A DNA stretch of 44,083 bases from a virus. Positions 40,389 through 44,083 of this stretch are shown here, piece after piece. The stretch lies in the IMG/VR virus record IMGVR_UViG_3300047476_000542, positions 1 through 44,083 of that record; one strand, written 5' to 3'. The position numbers were made by a program, and so were the translations under genes. The notes beneath the pieces are model-generated. The model saw only the letters and a program-made list of their open reading frames with translations, did not search any database and had not been told where the DNA came from. The first letter of the stretch is position 1; each line of letters begins with the position of its first letter.

Positions 40389-40395
40389 TATAATA
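40389..40395. promoter_or_regulatory. TATAAT box between divergent genes
   Basis: TATAAT (40389-40394, plus) overlaps TATTAT (40390-40395, minus) in the 114-base gap between the metallopeptidase and the gene at 40451. Neither has a clear -35, but position favours promoters for the minus-strand replication unit and for the plus-strand small gene. Confidence 0.35.
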
Positions 40396-40450
40396 CGAGC
40401 CGTAGGCGAGTTACAGTATGGCCCTCACGGGCCGACAGAATGGAGGCCCA

Positions 40451-40708
40451 GTGAGCCGGTTCCGTCTACTCACCCTGCCAAGAATGCGCGGCAGACGCCG
40501 CCTCTACGATGTCCTTCCTGAGCCTTTTGGGGCCGATCTGAGGGACTTTGGCCCTATCCACGTCTGTACGTGTGGGTCTCAGGTCTTTAACGTGGCAGCC
40601 TCCTTTGAAGAATACGAGCTGGTCTGGTATGCCCTTGACGCTACCTGCTTCAGTTGCGGTGCGCTGGTGGTAGTTCCTTGCCCAGTTGACAACCCAGATC
40701 ATATCTAA
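40451..40708 (+). CDS. Zinc-ribbon-like conserved protein
   Basis: An 85-residue protein from GTG 40451: SRFRLLTLPRMRGRRRLYDV, then CTCGSQVFNVAASFEEYELV and CFSCGALVVVPCP. CxCG and CxxCG ribbons with a central FEEYE strand resemble a small family in actinophages. GGAGG is five bases before the GTG; an ATG at 40418 is in frame but within a hairpin (GGCCC/GGGCC, 40420-40433) and without an SD. Confidence 0.65.
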   Translation: MSRFRLLTLPRMRGRRRLYDVLPEPFGADLRDFGPIHVCTCGSQVFNVAASFEEYELVWYALDATCFSCGALVVVPCPVDNPDHI

Positions 40709-40835
40709 TTACTATTACGCCACAATCGGGCCGATGGAGACATCGCTTCCTGAGAGTGCTGGACATTACCCACGTTGACGGCCTTATCTGATTGGGTTCA
40801 GGTAAGGAAGATATGGTGGGTTTTGTTCTGTCTGG

Positions 40836-40867
40836 GCAAAAAGAAAAAGGCCCCCACTAAGGAGGGC
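40836..40867 (-). terminator. Intrinsic terminator, minus direction
   Basis: On the minus strand GCCCTC (40862-40867) pairs with GGGGGC (40850-40855) and CTTTTTCTTTTT follows. It lies downstream of the main late terminator (41230-41261) and would stop residual late readthrough before the replication unit. Confidence 0.7.
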
Positions 40868-40881
40868 TGATAGGATTAAGT

Positions 40882-41247
40882 GTGCATAAGTTAAGCAACA
40901 TTAATGAAGAGCAACGCAGTGCTGATTGCACTGAATGTGGTGCTGTAAAAATTAAGCCAAGATCTAATGGTAAATGGCGTTGCAAGACTGGCTGGAGAAA
41001 AGGTTCAAAGGTATACAGATCCAAGAAACGATACGACAAGCCATACAGAATCCATAAGAAAGACATATGCGAGCAGTGTGGATTTGTACCTATACATACA
41101 GTTCAACTTGATGTTGACCACATAGATGGCAACCATTACAACAATGATGTAAATAACTTGCAAACGTTGTGCGCCAACTGTCACAGGCTTAAGACATATA
41201 TAAATAAAGACAATATAAAACAAAAAGAAGCCCCCGCCCAGGATTAA
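40882..41247 (+). CDS. HNH endonuclease
   Basis: A 121-residue protein: CTECGAVKIKPRSNGKWRCK, then CEQCGFVPIHTVQLDVDHID and GNHYNNDVNNLQTLCANCHR, a complete HNH motif (DVDHIDG, N, CANCH). The gene is on the opposite strand from the late genes it adjoins, and its 3' end runs through the late terminator hairpin. Start GTG 40882 with AGGA upstream is the best fit. Likely a solitary mobile endonuclease; a packaging-linked role, as for HNH proteins next to terminases, seems unlikely at this position. Confidence 0.8.
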   Translation: MHKLSNINEEQRSADCTECGAVKIKPRSNGKWRCKTGWRKGSKVYRSKKRYDKPYRIHKKDICEQCGFVPIHTVQLDVDHIDGNHYNNDVNNLQTLCANCHRLKTYINKDNIKQKEAPAQD

Positions 41248-41261
41248 ACCTGAGCAGGGGC
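41215..41261 (-). terminator. Directional terminator of the late operon
   Basis: On the minus strand GCCCCTGCTCAGG (41249-41261) pairs over 13 bp with CCTGGGCGGGGGC (41230-41242) around TTTAAT, with two G-U pairs, followed by TTCTTTTTGTTTT. On the plus strand the same two positions become C-A mismatches, so the hairpin folds better leftwards. It lies 25 bases after the last lysis gene. Confidence 0.85.
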
Positions 41262-41285
41262 CATAGCCTCGCAGTCAAACCTTTA

Positions 41286-41444
41286 TTACTTTGCTGCCTT
41301 TACCTTTGATGGATTACCACCAGCAATGAGCAATGAAACTACACAAGATAGGATCACCTTGTAGTCAAGTGCAAAGTTTGTTGCTTGCCAGGTTACTAGG
41401 AATCCAGTAGCACCAAACATAATCTGCTTAGAATTTAACTTCAT
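41286..41444 (-). CDS. Small membrane protein at the end of the lysis cassette
   Basis: A 52-residue protein: KLNSKQIMFGATGFLVTWQA, then FALDYKVILSCVVSLLIAGG and NPSKVKAAK. Two short hydrophobic stretches suggest a hairpin or single membrane span, so a second holin or antiholin is possible. ATG overlaps the endolysin stop (ATGA). It is the last late gene before the terminator. Confidence 0.65.
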   Translation of the reverse strand: MKLNSKQIMFGATGFLVTWQATNFALDYKVILSCVVSLLIAGGNPSKVKAAK

Positions 41445-41893
41445 TTTGCCTCTTTCTTTTTTGGCAAAGGCTTAACTGCTGCCTTCACTTTGTTTATCTT
41501 GGTTACTTCACCAAGCCAAGGAAACCAAGGCGAGGTGTCGTCTCCACAAGTCTCCTTGATGGAGATGTGAAGATGCTTGTTGTGTTTGTTAGGTCCGGTG
41601 TAGTCACGGTTGCCTTTCTCCTTAGACCAGATCTTGCCTGCAAAGATCAAGTACTTAACACGTGGGTCTTGCTGCAGCTTAATAAAAGCAAAGGCACAAT
41701 CGATACCGAATACTGGGTCGTGAGTAATGTCTACTGCATAACCTGAGTTGTGGTCAGAGTTTGGGTTCTGATGGACGTGTGCTTTGGATGGGAGTAACCC
41801 ATCGCTGGCCTTCTTGCGCTTAGGCTTTAATGCTGTGGCCTGACGTAACGCTGCTATAGCAGCAGGTGCTGCTCTCTTTGCTAATGGGATCAT
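41441..41893 (-). CDS. Endolysin, M15-like peptidase
   Basis: A 150-residue protein with a basic N-terminus and an M15/VanY-type zinc peptidase core: NSDHNSGYAVDITHDP with H48 and D55, and KHNKHLHISIKE with H107 and H109. Such D,L- or L-alanyl-D-glutamate endopeptidases cut peptidoglycan stem peptides. The C-terminus is Lys-rich. It overlaps the holin gene before and the membrane protein gene after by four bases each. ATG start at 41893; the left copy has GTG instead. Confidence 0.8.
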   Translation of the reverse strand: MIPLAKRAAPAAIAALRQATALKPKRKKASDGLLPSKAHVHQNPNSDHNSGYAVDITHDPVFGIDCAFAFIKLQQDPRVKYLIFAGKIWSKEKGNRDYTGPNKHNKHLHISIKETCGDDTSPWFPWLGEVTKINKVKAAVKPLPKKKEAK

Positions 41894-42090
41894 CGCTTCT
41901 CCTTTGTAATGATGTCGTAAATAATGTCTACCTTAGTTTCAACCCTAGTAAGTCGGTCATTCATACTGCTGCCAGAATTGGGTTTGAGTTCAGCAAGGTA
42001 ATGCTTGATAACCCAACGGATGGATGCGCCAGCTGCTACTGCTACGGCTAAGAAGCCTGAGATAGTGGTGGCCCAGTCTGCGATAGACAA
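41890..42090 (-). CDS. Holin-like single-TM protein (right copy)
   Basis: The 66-residue homologue of 99-299, with one membrane segment (SGFLAVAVAAGASIRWV) and the same coiled-coil-like tail (LTRVETKVDIIYDIITKEK). Only six or so residues differ, all conservative and mostly in the membrane region. TTG start at 42090 with GGAG upstream. Its stop overlaps the endolysin ATG. Confidence 0.75.
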   Translation of the reverse strand: MSIADWATTISGFLAVAVAAGASIRWVIKHYLAELKPNSGSSMNDRLTRVETKVDIIYDIITKEKR

Positions 42091-42099
42091 GATGAACTC

Positions 42100-44067
42100 C
42101 TATGCTGTTCTGATAGTTACTAGAAGCAAACCGCCGAATCCGGAGTATCGCTTGTCGGTAGGTGTCTTGTTAATAAAGTCCATCTCTTCGATGAGACCAA
42201 GGTATGACTCGCCAGTACGGAAGTCTTCGACTCGTACTAGATCGCCAATGTCTTCGATGCTCTGCATAGTTGATAGTCTGTCGAATGCATACCCGTCATA
42301 ACCTGTAGGGTTATTGAACTTATCCATCTCGTAGTCGTACATAAAGATTGGATACTGGACAAGGCGCTGACGTGGGATAGATGGCAGGGTGTTAATCTGG
42401 TAGCCAGTAAATACTGGACCCTGAGTGTCATCAACTGTTGATCGAGTAAAGGTAAACTTAAACCCAAGGAACTGCTGTGCTCCTTGTGGATATGACACAC
42501 CCACCTGACCGATGAATGATCCTTGGTCATAGGAACCAAGGTTGTACTCAACGTTGTTCTGGTCAATAGATACGATACTCAAGCCACCATTGGCTGTGTT
42601 AAAGCGTGGTGTCATCAACTTGAAGATCTTGTTCTCAAGTGTGTTGTAACGGATGTAACCAGTACGCAGCTCTGCTGACGGTACTAGAACATCTGCTGAC
42701 TCAAGATAGTTAGTGCCATCTTCTGCACCGTTGTTGGCTGTACAGAATGCTAGACGGTTTGTATTACCAATGAACGCACAAGCTGTAGTGTTAAAGCCAG
42801 TACGAGTTGGGTCATACAAATCCCAAGCGTAAGCAAAGACGAGGTTGTTGCCGATAGGTGTAGACAGGTCAATGCGGCTAACACCAGGGCTGCCATCAAC
42901 GTTAGTGGTAGCCCAGAGGTACTTGTCATATCCTGCTACGTCATAGACTGCCTGCTCTGATTCAAAGAGCAACGGGCCATAGGCAATAGATCCGTCTTGG
43001 TCTGATACCTGTGCAATGCGTAGACCTAGGCTAGTACCGATAGCCATATAGCCAAGGTAGTAGTAGATCTTGTAGGTAACTTCACCTACTGGTAGTTCAG
43101 CCGCTGTGATAGCAGATGACAAGGTAGGCATAGCACCAGTTGATGAGGTCAATGTAAACTTGTAGATGCTTGACTGGATACCGTTGTAGCCAGCAAAGTA
43201 GATAGCAGTACCGCTAGATGTAATGCTACTGAATACGTGGTCTGTATCGTTGTGTGTGTAGACAGCAGTAGGTAGCACTGCCGCTGATGTGGCAAACTCA
43301 TAGATAGAGTTATTGACTGCCATAACGATACGCTCTTTGGTGTATTCCATAACAGCGTTAGTTACTGTGATACCCGGCTTGTCAAACATAAGGGTTCCAG
43401 CAGTTCCTGAACCAGCGGTAAGCGCCTTCTTGAATACCTGCAACTTGCCACCGATAGCATCGTTAGTTACCCAGTAAGCATAAGTTCCGTCATCGCAGAT
43501 AGCAAAGACGGGAGCTGCGGTACCTGCGTTGTAATCAATGAAGTGGGTAAGTGTGCCGTCAGCGTCAATCTTATCTACGTCATACTCATCCCAGATAAGG
43601 ACTGCATCCTTGTTGCTGTAACGGATAGAACGCATAGTTTGGAACGGACGATCATTAGGCTGCAAGTTACCAGTAGTGATGTGCTCTTCTACTACATCCT
43701 TGAGCAGTGTTACCTGACCCTTATCCCAGATGTTGCAACCCTTAGACCAGGTGTACTGGAAGCGTAGCGATTCATCCTGTGCTGGCTCAAAGAACTTAAT
43801 GCCTTGGCCATAATGGAATGTAGACTGTGAACGAATCCACCAACCTGTGAGCGTCTGCTCACCAGGCTCACGTGACATATCAACTTGGTTCTTACGATAC
43901 TGCGCTGTGACTCTACGATACGGAGTCTCGTCAGTATTGTTTAAGAAGAACGGTTGAGCAGCGATAGCAATGTCGTAAGCAATACCAGTAGCTGCATAGT
44001 TCTGACCACCTGCTGGGTTAGATAATGGATATGGTATTGGATCTGTTATGTCGGAACCGTAGGCCAC
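42100..44067 (-). CDS. Large tail protein, nozzle/beta-propeller-like (right copy)
   Basis: The 655-residue homologue of 309-2273. The first 110 residues and the last 60 are nearly identical; most changes fall in the middle (for example VVEEHITTGNLQPNDRPFQT against the left copy's VDSTHITTGNLQTNDRPFQI), and one residue is inserted near TLTSSTGAMPTLSS. The pattern, many silent and few amino-acid changes, shows that both copies were maintained by selection. GTG start (44065-44067) with AAGGAGA upstream as in the left copy. Confidence 0.7.
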   Translation of the reverse strand: MAYGSDITDPIPYPLSNPAGGQNYAATGIAYDIAIAAQPFFLNNTDETPYRRVTAQYRKNQVDMSREPGEQTLTGWWIRSQSTFHYGQGIKFFEPAQDESLRFQYTWSKGCNIWDKGQVTLLKDVVEEHITTGNLQPNDRPFQTMRSIRYSNKDAVLIWDEYDVDKIDADGTLTHFIDYNAGTAAPVFAICDDGTYAYWVTNDAIGGKLQVFKKALTAGSGTAGTLMFDKPGITVTNAVMEYTKERIVMAVNNSIYEFATSAAVLPTAVYTHNDTDHVFSSITSSGTAIYFAGYNGIQSSIYKFTLTSSTGAMPTLSSAITAAELPVGEVTYKIYYYLGYMAIGTSLGLRIAQVSDQDGSIAYGPLLFESEQAVYDVAGYDKYLWATTNVDGSPGVSRIDLSTPIGNNLVFAYAWDLYDPTRTGFNTTACAFIGNTNRLAFCTANNGAEDGTNYLESADVLVPSAELRTGYIRYNTLENKIFKLMTPRFNTANGGLSIVSIDQNNVEYNLGSYDQGSFIGQVGVSYPQGAQQFLGFKFTFTRSTVDDTQGPVFTGYQINTLPSIPRQRLVQYPIFMYDYEMDKFNNPTGYDGYAFDRLSTMQSIEDIGDLVRVEDFRTGESYLGLIEEMDFINKTPTDKRYSGFGGLLLVTIRTA

Positions 44068-44083
44068 GTTGTCTCCTTAGACT

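Larger units (their letters stand above)
41793..44083. repeat. Right copy of the diverged terminal direct repeat
   Basis: This is the partner of 1-2289 and extends exactly to the window end, including the first bases (TAA, 44077-44079) of a glycine-rich-adhesin homologue. Left of 41793 the sequence is unique. If the genome is circular, this copy and the left one represent the same locus in two strains. Confidence 0.9.

Noticed and set aside
40466-40702. 78-codon minus-strand frame opposite the zinc-ribbon gene
   Set aside because: No SD, and the plus-strand frame has conserved-looking Cys pairs and a good start.
40882-41247. HNH protein as packaging partner of TerL
   Set aside because: It lies far from TerL, on the other strand and beyond the late terminator, more like a mobile endonuclease.

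Overview
The window looks like an almost complete genome of a virulent tailed phage that infects an actinobacterium. A WhiB-type iron-sulfur regulator (37971-38309), essentially confined to Actinobacteria and their phages, points to the host. The moderate GC content would fit a low-GC aquatic actinobacterium better than a soil actinomycete, but that is inference. I see no integrase, repressor cassette, tRNA, CRISPR array or insertion sequence. The virion genes (TerL, portal, N4-gp56-like capsid, short adaptor and nozzle-like proteins, giant internal proteins; no tape measure, tail tube or sheath) suggest a podovirus.

The two ends are homologous. Bases 1-2289 and 41793-44083 carry the same genes (endolysin 5' end, holin, 654/655-aa tail protein), colinear but only about 85-90% identical by eye, with most differences at third codon positions. 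The simplest reading is a circularly permuted genome of about 41.8 kb whose contig closes onto a sister strain. A real diverged duplication is the alternative.

Layout. (1) The late region is on the minus strand, from TerL (26869) leftwards to base 1 and, if circular, on through 42100-41286. It runs TerL, portal, small proteins, a 1539-aa internal protein, two further virion proteins, scaffold, capsid, small tail genes, a collagen-like protein, glycine-rich adhesins, a glycosyltransferase, adaptor, tail protein, holin, M15 endolysin and a small membrane protein. It ends at a strong directional terminator at 41230-41261. Three HNH/endonuclease VII genes sit exactly on gene junctions here, and each seems to have taken over the start codon of the gene behind it. 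(2) A 1-kb non-coding control region (26870-27874) holds terminators, a multi-hairpin RNA candidate, promoter-like elements, G-rich runs and a C/A-rich repeat array; it is the best candidate for origin and early/late switch. (3) An early plus-strand region (27875-32219) has many very small, overlapping genes: double-CxxC microproteins, membrane peptides, a membrane-anchored lytic transglycosylase overlapping other frames, and adenine and cytosine DNA methyltransferases. (4) A minus-strand replication and regulation region (40336-32314) has a metallopeptidase, Cas4/RecB-like nuclease, WhiB, DnaB/RecA-like ATPase, Holliday-junction-resolvase-like nuclease, split primase, Nmad1-like protein, sigma-like factor, FmdB-like zinc ribbon and SAM methyltransferase. 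No DNA polymerase is present, so the phage probably borrows the host replisome.

Most genes are joined by ATGA, GTGA or TAATG overlaps, so translational coupling is the rule. Function calls rest on motif recognition by eye, without database searches.
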